From CAZFMJ01 sp964520045 (GTDB taxonomy: Bacteria; Elusimicrobiota; Elusimicrobia; Elusimicrobiales; CAZFMJ01), in the NCBI GenBank assembly GCA_964520045.1, contig CAZFMJ010000001.1, positions 49,398 to 113,397 on the forward strand: a stretch of DNA of 64,000 nt, given 5' to 3'. The notes beneath the pieces are model-generated. The model did not search any database. It was not told the origin of the DNA and saw only the letters and a program-made list of their open reading frames with translations. How positions within the stretch are numbered: the first letter of the stretch is position 1; every line of letters begins with the position of its first letter. Shown piece after piece: positions 27,299-35,157 of this stretch. The translations under genes were made by a program, and so were the position numbers.

Positions 27299-28279
27299 AT
27301 GAAAATATTTCTTTTATTTTTAACGTTGATTGTCGGCGCATGTTTTGCGAATGCTTCGGCGCAGGAGCAGGAAAATGATCCCGCAAAACAGGCTCAAGCC
27401 GGAGATATGAAGTCATACGACGGCGGCGTGCCGGAAGAGGTTGTGGTCAAAGGAGGAGATTCCTCAAGCCGGATTTCTACCGGCAAGCCTGCGATTAAGA
27501 TAGAGCTGGACCCTTTTGAAAGCATAAAAACTTCCCTTGAGCCTGATACTAGATTTTTTCTTTCCGAATCCCCGCTTTCCATGAGGTTGAGCCGCAATAC
27601 TCCCGAGTTTCTTCAGAATAAACGGGTGATTGAGCCGTGGAGGATGTCTTTCAGCGATAATGCCGGCATAACCTTTTATCCGGAAAAGCGGCTTAACGAG
27701 ATATTCAGAAGAGGACTCAGCGAAAAGGAAATAAAAGAAATACAGTGGACTCTGTCCATAACGGATGAGGAAGGCAAAACCTTCGAGAGATATTCAGGGA
27801 AAGGCCAGCCGCCGGAAAGAGTAGAATGGAGCGGGCAGAACCGCCGCAAAGAATGGATAAAGGCGGGGCATGCCTACTCGGCCGTTTATGTTTTTACCGA
27901 CGGCTCAGGAGCTCCTCATACCGGCATAAACAATCCCATACAGTTTACCGGCATAGTTCATCAGGAAAACTCGGGGCTTTATATAAGCCTTGATTCAAGA
28001 GTGCTTTTCGGGAATTCCAAATCCGAGACCGAGATACAGGAGCCGCTTGGAGGCAATCTTGTGAAGTCTGCGGCTGATTTGATAAAACGGAGGTATTTCA
28101 ACATTCCCGTAAAAATACATTCTTATGCGCAGACTATGTCTCTGGCCGAACAGCAGGCAAATCTTGTGGCTGACAAGCTGTCAAGCCATCTTATGCTGTC
28201 CAATAACATGATAACTCCCGAAGGGCATGAATCGTCTTTTTCAGAGCAAAGGCTGGACGTAGTGCTGCTGAACAGGTAA
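27299..28279 (+). CDS. Exported protein with OmpA/Pal-like C-terminal domain
   Basis: 326 residues. The signal region MKIFLLFLTLIVGACFANASA could be cleaved by either signal peptidase I or II; VGAC is a weak lipobox. After a variable N-terminal half (beta-rich, with EWIKAGHAYSAVYVF), the last 100 residues resemble the OmpA/Pal peptidoglycan-binding fold: a first strand GLYISLDSRVLF, then VKIHSYAQ, then LAEQQANLVADKLSSHL in place of the usual LSxxRAxxVxxYL. Given its position after exbB-exbD-exbD-tonB, it may be the Pal-like anchor. The OmpA call is moderate. Confidence 0.6.
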   Translation: MKIFLLFLTLIVGACFANASAQEQENDPAKQAQAGDMKSYDGGVPEEVVVKGGDSSSRISTGKPAIKIELDPFESIKTSLEPDTRFFLSESPLSMRLSRNTPEFLQNKRVIEPWRMSFSDNAGITFYPEKRLNEIFRRGLSEKEIKEIQWTLSITDEEGKTFERYSGKGQPPERVEWSGQNRRKEWIKAGHAYSAVYVFTDGSGAPHTGINNPIQFTGIVHQENSGLYISLDSRVLFGNSKSETEIQEPLGGNLVKSAADLIKRRYFNIPVKIHSYAQTMSLAEQQANLVADKLSSHLMLSNNMITPEGHESSFSEQRLDVVLLNR

Positions 28280-28310
28280 ATAGTCAATATAACCGCTTTT
28301 GCGGTAATAT

Positions 28311-28386
28311 TGAGGTAGACGGTAGATGGTAAACGGTAAAAACAAAACAACTTTGTTCCCTTCTACCCGCTACCTTTTATCATCTT
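28311..28386. repeat. R1 heptamer hairpin
   Basis: Left arm GGTAGACGGTAGATGGTAAAC, one heptamer array; right arm CCCTTCTACCCGCTACC/TTTTATCATCTTAC. It probably acts as a transcript-end or spacer hairpin after the OmpA-like gene. Confidence 0.65.
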
Positions 28387-28446
28387 ACTCAAAAAAACGG
28401 GCATATTGAGTAAGTTGATGTGTAAATTTATTGGCGTTTCCATATT

Positions 28447-28455
28447 TGGTATACT
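28447..28455 (+). promoter_or_regulatory. Putative extended -10 promoter of gap
   Basis: TGGTATACT fits the extended -10 pattern TGnTATAAT. It is 41 bases before the gap start. A TTGGCG lies too close (13-base spacing) to serve as a normal -35. Confidence 0.45.
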
Positions 28456-28496
28456 TTAAATGAGGAACAGAACGGATAAAACGGAGGAATATTTAA

Positions 28497-29504
28497 ATGG
28501 CTGTGAAAATAGGAGTTAACGGATTCGGAAGAATAGGAAGGCTTGTTATAAGAGCGGGAATAAACAATCCCGAACTGCAATTTGTGGCGGTCAATGATCT
28601 TGCCGACCCCGCGACTTTGGCTCATCTTTTTAAATATGATTCAACTTTCGGCATTTATCCGGGAGAGGTTAAGCCGCAGGACGGCGCGATCATAATAGAC
28701 GGAAAGAAAATAAAAGTTGTTTCCGTTAAAGATCCAGCCGCTCTTCCATGGAAAGATTTGGGGGCTGACATAGCTATTGAATCCACCGGCAAATTCACCG
28801 ATGTGGAGAAGGCAAAAGCTCATCTTGCCGCGGGAGCAAAAAAAGTAATAATTTCGGCGCCTGCGAAAGGGGATGCCGCAACTATCTGCATGGGAATAAA
28901 CGAAAGTTCCTATGACCCGAAAACGCACGTCATAGTTTCCAATGCTTCCTGCACCACGAACTGCCTTGCTCCGCTTGCAAAAGTCATCAATGATAATTTC
29001 ACCATCGTAAGCGGGCTGATGACCACTATTCATTCCTATACCAATGATCAGCCTGTATTGGATTTTCCGCATAAGGACCTGCGCAGGGCGAGGGCGGCGG
29101 CTGTTTCCATGATTCCCACTTCAACGGGAGCGGCTAAGGCCATAGGGCTGGTGATCCCCGACCTTAAAGGGAAGATGAACGGCGTGGCGATAAGGGTTCC
29201 TACTCCGAACGTCTCGCTTGTAGATCTTTCTCTGACCGTGGCAAGACAGGCGTCAAAAGAGCAGGTAAACGAGGCTTTCAAAAAAGCTTCTGAAACAGGT
29301 TTGAAGGGTTATCTTGAATATTGCGATAAGCCTCTGGTTTCAAAGGATTTCCTTGGAAATAAAGCAAGCTGTATTTTTGACTCTCTGCTTACTGATGTGG
29401 TAGGCGCGACTCATATCAAAGTTTTCGGCTGGTATGACAATGAGTGGGGGTACGCCAACAGGGTAGTCGACCTTGCGCTTTATATCGCAAAGAAAGGGTT
29501 ATAA
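28497..29504 (+). CDS. gap: Glyceraldehyde-3-phosphate dehydrogenase
   Basis: 335 residues, the usual length. It oxidises glyceraldehyde-3-phosphate to 1,3-bisphosphoglycerate. The N-terminal NAD site is INGFGRIGRLVIR; the catalytic Cys is in SNASCTTNCLAP (about 152), with the His in the following helix; the C-terminus contains WYDNEWGYANRV. A GGAGG lies about 9 bases before the ATG. It heads a glycolytic run with the cpgS-like gene and pgk. Confidence 0.98.
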   Translation: MAVKIGVNGFGRIGRLVIRAGINNPELQFVAVNDLADPATLAHLFKYDSTFGIYPGEVKPQDGAIIIDGKKIKVVSVKDPAALPWKDLGADIAIESTGKFTDVEKAKAHLAAGAKKVIISAPAKGDAATICMGINESSYDPKTHVIVSNASCTTNCLAPLAKVINDNFTIVSGLMTTIHSYTNDQPVLDFPHKDLRRARAAAVSMIPTSTGAAKAIGLVIPDLKGKMNGVAIRVPTPNVSLVDLSLTVARQASKEQVNEAFKKASETGLKGYLEYCDKPLVSKDFLGNKASCIFDSLLTDVVGATHIKVFGWYDNEWGYANRVVDLALYIAKKGL

Positions 29505-29582
29505 GGCGGTAGCTAGTAGACAGCATATAGTAGATAGAAGAGAAAAGGGGACAACATATCTTTTACTGTCTGCCCTTGTTTA
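29505..29582. repeat. Degenerate R1 array
   Basis: GGCGGTAGCTAGTAGACAGC and AGTAGATAGAAGAG on the left, CTTTTACTGTCTGCCC on the right: a weakened heptamer hairpin. Confidence 0.5.
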
Positions 29583-29638
29583 ATTGAAAGAATGGGAAGA
29601 TTGTAGGCTGAAAAAAATTTCGCAAAAGAGAGAAAAAT

Positions 29639-30982
29639 ATGAATCCAAAAAAAGTAATCATTATGGGAGCCGCTGGAAGGGATTTCCATAACTTCAATGT
29701 CTTTTACAGGGACAATCCTGAATACGAGGTGGTTGCGTTCACCGCTTTTCAGATACCCAACATCGCCGGAAGAAAGTATCCTGCTTCTTTGGCGGGCTCA
29801 AGATATCCTCAGGGAATAAAGATATATCCCGAGGAGGAATTAAGCGGGCTTATATCCGGATTAAAGGCGGATGAGGTGGTTTTTGCGTATAGCGACGTAA
29901 GTTTTAATGAAGTTATGGCAAAAGCCTCTCTTGTTATCGCCTGCGGAGCTCATTTTAAACTGCTCGGAGCCGGGCCTACAATGATTAAGTCAAAAAAACA
30001 GGTTGTCTCAGTTTGCGCGGTGCGCACCGGCTGCGGCAAAAGCCAGACTTCAAGGAAAATAGCTTCACTTCTTAAAGAAATGGGCAAAAAGGTGGTAGTC
30101 GTGCGGCATCCGATGCCGTACGGAGATCTTGCAAAACAGGCCTGCCAGAGATTTACTTCCATAGCGGACATGGAAAAACACGGATGCACAATAGAGGAAA
30201 TGGAAGAATATGAGCCCCATATACGGGAGGGGCATATTGTATATGCCGGCGTTGATTACGGGATGATACTTGCATCCGCGGAGGAAGAAGCCGATGTGGT
30301 GCTTTGGGACGGCGGTAATAATGATTTGCCTTTTTATAAGCCCGATCTGCATATAGTGGTGGCCGATCCCCTAAGGCCGGGGCATGAGGAGTTATATCAT
30401 CCCGGCACGGCGAATGTGCGCATGGCGGATGTCGTTATATTAAATAAAGTCGACAGCGCCGAGCCTGCCGCGGTTGAGCAGGTGAAGGCGAATATCAAAC
30501 GGCTTAATCCAGGATGCCGGATACTTGAGGCGGAATCTCCCGTGATTCTGGAAAATGAGGATATTGAAGTTTCCGGAAAACGCGTTCTTGTGGTAGAGGA
30601 CGGGCCCACGCTGACTCACGGAAATATGGGCTACGGCGCGGCCTATATAGCGGCCAAAAAATATAATGCCAAAGAAATCGTGGATCCAAGGCCTTATGCG
30701 GTAGGCTCAATTAAAGGTGTCTACGCGAAATACAGCCATCTTAAGCATATACTTCCGGCTATGGGTTACGGCAGGGAGCAGATGAATGAGCTTAAGGATA
30801 CCATAAATGCGGTGCCGTGCGACCTTGTTCTGGTGGGCACGCCCATTGACCTTGCCTCTCATCTTAAATTCGGAAAGCCTTCTGTGCGCGTGCTTTATTC
30901 GCTTAAAGAAAAAACTTCGCCGGGTCTGAAAGAGCTTTTGGAAAAAATTATTAACAAGGACAAAAAAGCAGTAAGGTCGTAA
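29639..30982 (+). CDS. Cyclic 2,3-diphosphoglycerate synthetase-like P-loop protein (COG2403)
   Basis: 447 residues. The opening VIIMGAAGRDFHNFN and internal P-loop VRTGCGKSQTSRK (about 127) are hallmarks of the COG2403 family, whose characterised archaeal member makes cyclic 2,3-diphosphoglycerate from 2,3-BPG with ATP. DVVLWDGGNNDLPF and VVILNKVDSAE provide the Walker B-like and base-recognition-like motifs. Its placement between gap and pgk fits a link to phosphoglycerates. Bacterial members are mostly untested, so the activity here is inference. Confidence 0.8.
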   Translation: MNPKKVIIMGAAGRDFHNFNVFYRDNPEYEVVAFTAFQIPNIAGRKYPASLAGSRYPQGIKIYPEEELSGLISGLKADEVVFAYSDVSFNEVMAKASLVIACGAHFKLLGAGPTMIKSKKQVVSVCAVRTGCGKSQTSRKIASLLKEMGKKVVVVRHPMPYGDLAKQACQRFTSIADMEKHGCTIEEMEEYEPHIREGHIVYAGVDYGMILASAEEEADVVLWDGGNNDLPFYKPDLHIVVADPLRPGHEELYHPGTANVRMADVVILNKVDSAEPAAVEQVKANIKRLNPGCRILEAESPVILENEDIEVSGKRVLVVEDGPTLTHGNMGYGAAYIAAKKYNAKEIVDPRPYAVGSIKGVYAKYSHLKHILPAMGYGREQMNELKDTINAVPCDLVLVGTPIDLASHLKFGKPSVRVLYSLKEKTSPGLKELLEKIINKDKKAVRS

Positions 30983-31042
30983 AGATAGGACGTTTTTGCC
31001 GTTGCTTACAACTTATAACTTAACGCTTTTTAGGGGTGGATT

Positions 31043-32257
31043 ATGACTTCTGCTCAGTCGGCAATGAAGCTTGCAAGAGTTCAGGATATGAATCTTAAAG
31101 GCAAAAACGTGCTTGTGCGCGTTGATTACAATGTGCCTCTGCAGGACGGCAAAGTCGTAGACGATACCCGCGTTAAGGAAACGGTAAAGACCGTAAAATA
31201 TCTTTTGGATTCCGGATGCCGCGTGGTGCTGATGTCCCATCTCGGCAGGCCGAAGGGGAAAATCGACCTAAAATACAGTCTCAAGCCTGTGGCCGGAGTG
31301 CTTGAAAAATACATGCAGACAAAGGTGCATTTCGCGCAGGATTGCGTGGGAGCTTCCGCGGACGAAACCGTGGCTAAGACCCAGAAAGGCGAAATAGCGC
31401 TTCTGGAAAATCTGCGGTTTCACGCCGAGGAGGAGAAAAACGACGAGGGATTTGCAAAACAGCTGGCCGCATACGGCGAGTTTTTTGTGCAGGACGCTTT
31501 CGGCGTTATTCATAGGGCGCATGCTTCCACTTCCGCCGTGGCTAAATATCTGCCCGGCGCCATAGGTTTTTTGGTGCAGAAAGAGCTTGAATATCTTGAC
31601 AGGGCTATAAGCAATCCTGAACGGCCTTTTCTCGCCATAGTGGGAGGAGCAAAAGTTTCAGATAAAATACCGGTGCTTCACCGGCTGATAGAAAGGGTGG
31701 ATACCCTTATAATAGGCGGCGGCATGGCATATACTTTCCTTGCCGGCCAGGGGATTTCAGTAGGAAAGTCGCTGCTTGAAAACGATAAGATACAGGAGGC
31801 CAAAGACATAATTGCGGAGGCTTATAACAGAAACGTGGAATGCCTGCTTCCCGCGGATCATTTGGCTGTTCAGGAGATAAAGCCGGGCGCCGCCGTGCAG
31901 ACGACTCAGGCCATGGCTGTGCCTGAAGGCTGGATAGGAGTGGATATAGGTCCCAGAAGCATACAGCTTTTTAGCGAGCGCATACGGATGGCAAGGACAA
32001 TTTTCTGGAACGGACCTTTGGGCATATTTGAAACGGATGCTTTTGCAAAAGGCAGCATCGCCGCGGCAAAAGCTCTTGCTGAAGCTACAAAAACCGGGGC
32101 CGTAACGATAGTGGGCGGAGGAGACAGCCTTTCCGTAATAAAAAAGGCGGGGTTGAGCACCTCCGAGCTTACTCATTGTTCCACGGGCGGAGGCGCAAGC
32201 ATGGAGTTTTTGGAAGGGAAGATCCTCCCAGGCCTGCTTGCCATATCGCAGAAATAA
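31043..32257 (+). CDS. pgk: Phosphoglycerate kinase
   Basis: 404 residues. It transfers phosphate from 1,3-bisphosphoglycerate to ADP. Visible are the substrate-binding LVRVDYNVPLQDG and SHLGRPKG near the N-terminus, the HRAHAS segment (about 155), and the nucleotide-site GGGDSLSVIKK and STGGGASMEFLEG at the C-terminus. A GGGGTGG precedes the ATG. tpiA, often found between pgk and secG, is absent here. Confidence 0.98.
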   Translation: MTSAQSAMKLARVQDMNLKGKNVLVRVDYNVPLQDGKVVDDTRVKETVKTVKYLLDSGCRVVLMSHLGRPKGKIDLKYSLKPVAGVLEKYMQTKVHFAQDCVGASADETVAKTQKGEIALLENLRFHAEEEKNDEGFAKQLAAYGEFFVQDAFGVIHRAHASTSAVAKYLPGAIGFLVQKELEYLDRAISNPERPFLAIVGGAKVSDKIPVLHRLIERVDTLIIGGGMAYTFLAGQGISVGKSLLENDKIQEAKDIIAEAYNRNVECLLPADHLAVQEIKPGAAVQTTQAMAVPEGWIGVDIGPRSIQLFSERIRMARTIFWNGPLGIFETDAFAKGSIAAAKALAEATKTGAVTIVGGGDSLSVIKKAGLSTSELTHCSTGGGASMEFLEGKILPGLLAISQK

Positions 32258-32262
32258 TAAAG

Positions 32263-32456
32263 AGGGAAGAAGGTAGATGGGAAACGGTAGACGGAAGAAA
32301 TAAAACGGCAGAGGATTTGATCTGGCTTTTTCTTGATTTGTTTTGCCGTCCCAAACAATCCTTAAAAGCAGTGAGTTTGGGGCGGCCCATTCTCAAAGTT
32401 TTAGTGGAAAGAATGGACCGTCTACCTTTTACCGTTTACCGTCTCCCTTCTTCTAA
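32263..32456. repeat. R1 heptamer hairpin carrying a nested R2 element
   Basis: The left arm GAAGGTAGATGGGAAACGG (32269 on) and right arm CCGTCTACCTTTTACCG (32418 on) are complementary. The R2 copy B sits within the right arm. Confidence 0.75.
32350..32417 (+). mobile_element. R2 double-hairpin element, copy B, with CCGT flanking duplication
   Basis: CCCAAAC..GTTTGGG followed by CCCATTC..GAATGG. It is flanked by CCGT at 32346-32349 and again at 32418-32421. Intact R1 arms elsewhere read TTTTGCCGT or TTTTACCGTCTACC without the insert, so the site before insertion can be reconstructed. It has no coding capacity. Confidence 0.7.
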
Positions 32457-32467
32457 TAGGAGGCTTT

Positions 32468-32845
32468 ATGTATCAATTCATACTTATACTGCATATTATA
32501 GTTTGTGTCACCCTTGTGATCGCGATACTTTTGCAGACGGGGAAGGGGTCCGCTCTGGCTGTTTTCGGCGGAGGCGGGGGGGATTCTCTTTTCTCCGCTT
32601 CGTCCGGCACGACATTCCTGAAAAAATTCACTTCCGCCGTAGCAATAACTTTCGCTGTTACTTCCCTTCTATTGGCGCTCTTAACCGCGCGCATGGGCGT
32701 GCGTTCCGTCACTATAGATTATCAGCTTCCTCAAAAGCCTCCCCAGGCTCAGCCTGCCGGCAACGCCGCGCCTGCGCCCGCCGCCGATAATGCGGCTTCT
32801 CCCGCCGCCGGAGCCCCGGCGCCTGTTCAACCCGACAAGAAATGA
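32468..32845 (+). CDS. secG: Preprotein translocase subunit SecG
   Basis: 125 residues. Two membrane helices (about 2-20 and 56-75) flank the conserved LLQTGKGSALAVFGGGG loop. The Ala/Pro/Gln-rich tail (about 85-125) is longer than in E. coli SecG. It assists SecYE in protein export. A TAGGAGG lies about 6 bases before the ATG. Its place downstream of pgk is common in bacteria. Confidence 0.94.
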   Translation: MYQFILILHIIVCVTLVIAILLQTGKGSALAVFGGGGGDSLFSASSGTTFLKKFTSAVAITFAVTSLLLALLTARMGVRSVTIDYQLPQKPPQAQPAGNAAPAPAADNAASPAAGAPAPVQPDKK

Positions 32846-32846
32846 C

Positions 32847-33341
32847 GTGACTCCTCTTAACTGCAATAGTTATCTTGGAAAGCTGAGAGGTCTGGCGGGA
32901 CAGAGGCTTATTCTGATTCCTGGGTTTATAATAATCATACAAGACGGCAAAGGAAGGTTTTTGTTCCAGCTGCGGAGGGATTTTAAAAAATGGGGTCTTC
33001 CCGGCGGCATTCCCGAAGAAAGGGAATCTATCGAGCAAACCATGCGCCGTGAGATTCTTGAAGAAACCAGCCTGAAAATTAACCGCTTTTCCTGTTTCGG
33101 CTTTGTTCCAAATCCTTCGCATGAAATAATCCGCTATCCGAACGGCGATGTTATTCATAATTTCGGGCTTCTTTTCTGGACGGATGATTTTTCCGGCAAA
33201 GTAAAAATCGGCGACGATGAAAGCATCGGTTTGAAATTTTTCCATCCCGATAATCTTCCTGATGGCGTTATAAATAACAGCAAAAAAACCGTACAAATGT
33301 ACCGGCGTTACAGAAAGACCGGCCTGTTTCAGCTGGACTGA
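32847..33341 (+). CDS. Nudix hydrolase
   Basis: 164 residues from a GTG at 32847, one base after the secG stop (ATGACGTG), so translation is probably coupled; no separate ribosome-binding site is seen. The Nudix box is complete: GGIPEERESIEQTMRRE followed by ILEETSL, with the metal-binding EE pair. It should hydrolyse a nucleoside diphosphate linked to some group X; the substrate is not readable. Confidence 0.9.
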   Translation: MTPLNCNSYLGKLRGLAGQRLILIPGFIIIIQDGKGRFLFQLRRDFKKWGLPGGIPEERESIEQTMRREILEETSLKINRFSCFGFVPNPSHEIIRYPNGDVIHNFGLLFWTDDFSGKVKIGDDESIGLKFFHPDNLPDGVINNSKKTVQMYRRYRKTGLFQLD

Positions 33342-33349
33342 ATCTAAAA

Positions 33350-34867
33350 CTACTGCGTTACTTTGTTTTCAAAGGTTTTTATCACGTCCAGAAGTCCGCT
33401 GGCATTTTTTGAAGACAGCAGTTTTTTATGCAACGTGGGATTTGAGACAAGTGAAGCCAGCTGCGCAAGAATCCGCAGCTGCGCGGTGGGTTCGTAGAAT
33501 GGAGTAAGAATAAGGAACAGCAGTTTAACCGGAAGTTTATCGGGGGACGGAAAAATTATGCCCTCGGAGCATTTTCCGAAGGCGACCAGAGGCTTGCTTA
33601 AAGATGAAAGGCGCGCGTGCGGAAAAGCCGACATATGTCCGACTGCGGTTGAAAGCCCGTTTTCCCTGCTGCAGATGAGCCTCCACGCTTCTTCGCGGTC
33701 AAACATGGGTTTTGCCGAATGAAGTTTTAAAAGCAGAGCCCTGAGCACTCCGAAACGGTTTGCGTATTCAATTCCAAAATCAGCGGCCTCCGGCACAAGC
33801 ACCTGGCTGAGCAGGGCGGCGGGGGTCGAGTCAAATTCATCCCGTATCTCCCCCACAAGTTCCTCCAGTATGTCTTCCATCGTCACAAGGCCCGTTATTT
33901 TTCCGTCATAATTTTTTACAAGCGCCATTTGGGAATGTTTTTCCTGAAATTCTCTCAGGGCTTTTTCCACCGGAGCTTCTTCAAGTATGAAGTGCGCGGC
34001 TCTTTTCATTCCTTCAATATGCGGGATGCATTTGCCGAGAAGGCATTCAATGCTCAGATCTTTTATGTGAATCATTCCATCCGTATCATTTAGATCGTTT
34101 TTACACAAAGGGTAACGGGAGAATTTTTTCTGCCGTATCACGGAAAGGTTCTCCTGCCAGGGCTTATCCATGGAGAGAAAGGCGATAGAGCTGCGGGGCA
34201 CCATAATCTCCTTAACGATAGTGTGTCCGAAATCAAAAAGGTTTTCAAACATCATCAGCCGTCCCAGCGAAAGCCTGCCCTGCTCCTGCGACTGTCCCAA
34301 TATCATGCGCATTTCTTCTTCGGAGTGCGCCAATTCGCTTTCAGAGGAGTGAAAGCCGATTATTTTCAGAAAAAGGTTTGTGGATTTTGTCAGCAGCCAC
34401 ATGGGGCCGTATGTAAGGCGGTAAAAAAGATGGAGGGGAATGGCGGTGAAAAGAGATATGGTTTCCGGTATCCGTATCGCCACAAGTTTCGGAGCCTGCT
34501 CGCCTATTACTATATGCATGGACGTTATAACAATAAATGCCGCCGCAAATGAAATGGAATGCGAAACAGTATTAGATATGGATTCAGGCATTATCGATGT
34601 GAAAGGATGGATTATAGTCGCAAGAGCGGGTTCTCCTATCCAGCCGAGTCCGAGGCTTGCCATCGTTATGCCCAGCTGCACGGCAGAGAGATAGCCGTCA
34701 AGATTTTTTACCGCGGATTGCGCCAGCAATGCCCGCTTCTGGCCTTTTTTAGCCAGCTCGTCAAGCCGCGTGGCGCGTACTTTTATAATGGCAAATTCCG
34801 CCAAAACGAAAAAGGCGTTCAGAAGAAGAAGCAGAAACGTTATAAAAAGACTTATTAAAGGGCTCAT
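33350..34867 (-). CDS. CNNM/CorC-type DUF21-CBS membrane protein fused to a PTS EIIA (PtsN-like) domain
   Basis: 505 residues from the ATG at 34867; the open frame continues upstream only through tRNA-Leu. Residues 1-180 form the DUF21 membrane domain (NAFFVLAEFAIIKVR, GITMASLGLGWIGEP). A CBS pair follows to about 340 (IKEIMVPRSSIAF..., ITGLVTMEDILEELVGEI). In place of the usual CorC/HlyC domain, the last 150 residues match EIIA of the fructose/nitrogen type, with the phosphorylatable His in SAFPHARL (about 417) and LLILTPF-type strands. It is likely a cation transporter gated by phosphorylation or ligand. Confidence 0.85.
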   Translation of the reverse strand: MSPLISLFITFLLLLLNAFFVLAEFAIIKVRATRLDELAKKGQKRALLAQSAVKNLDGYLSAVQLGITMASLGLGWIGEPALATIIHPFTSIMPESISNTVSHSISFAAAFIVITSMHIVIGEQAPKLVAIRIPETISLFTAIPLHLFYRLTYGPMWLLTKSTNLFLKIIGFHSSESELAHSEEEMRMILGQSQEQGRLSLGRLMMFENLFDFGHTIVKEIMVPRSSIAFLSMDKPWQENLSVIRQKKFSRYPLCKNDLNDTDGMIHIKDLSIECLLGKCIPHIEGMKRAAHFILEEAPVEKALREFQEKHSQMALVKNYDGKITGLVTMEDILEELVGEIRDEFDSTPAALLSQVLVPEAADFGIEYANRFGVLRALLLKLHSAKPMFDREEAWRLICSRENGLSTAVGHMSAFPHARLSSLSKPLVAFGKCSEGIIFPSPDKLPVKLLFLILTPFYEPTAQLRILAQLASLVSNPTLHKKLLSSKNASGLLDVIKTFENKVTQ

Positions 34868-34901
34868 TTGAAATGTCAGATGATGACTATGGAAGGAAAA
34901 T

Positions 34902-34983
34902 TGCGCGGGGTGGGACTTGAACCCACACGGCTTGCGCCATACGCCCCTCAAACGTACGCGTATACCAATTCCGCCACCCGCGC
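34902..34983 (-). tRNA. tRNA-Leu (anticodon GAG)
   Basis: On the minus strand: acceptor GCGCGGG/CCCGCGC, anticodon stem TACGT/GCGTA around loop TTGAGGG, a long variable arm as in class II tRNAs, and T-arm GTGGG-TTCAAGT-CCCAC. The discriminator is A; CCA is not encoded. It lies immediately upstream of the CNNM-EIIA gene. Confidence 0.94.
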
Positions 34984-35009
34984 GTGATTACTCAGGTCGT
35001 TTAAGGAAG

Positions 35010-35100
35010 AGGTGAAACGGTAAATGGCGGACGGTAGATGACACGACAATAACATTCTTTGTTTACCGTCTCCCGTTTACCTTCTTCCATCTTACGTCTT
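35010..35100. repeat. R1 heptamer hairpin
   Basis: Left arm GGTGAAACGGTAAATGG and GACGGTAGATG; right arm TTTACCGTCTCCCG/TTTACCTTCTTCC/ATCTTACGTC. It lies between tRNA-Leu and lysA. Confidence 0.7.
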
Positions 35101-35157
35101 TTGCAGCCTATCCACCTAAGCTTAATATATTTTACCAAAATTTTATATCATTATCTT

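Noticed and set aside
32258..32467. A missed tpiA between pgk and secG
   Set aside because: The spacer is only about 210 bases and consists of R1 and R2 repeats.
34868..34951. N-terminal extension of the CNNM-EIIA protein (RGVWRKPCGFKSHP)
   Set aside because: It is a translation of tRNA-Leu; the real start is the ATG at 34867.
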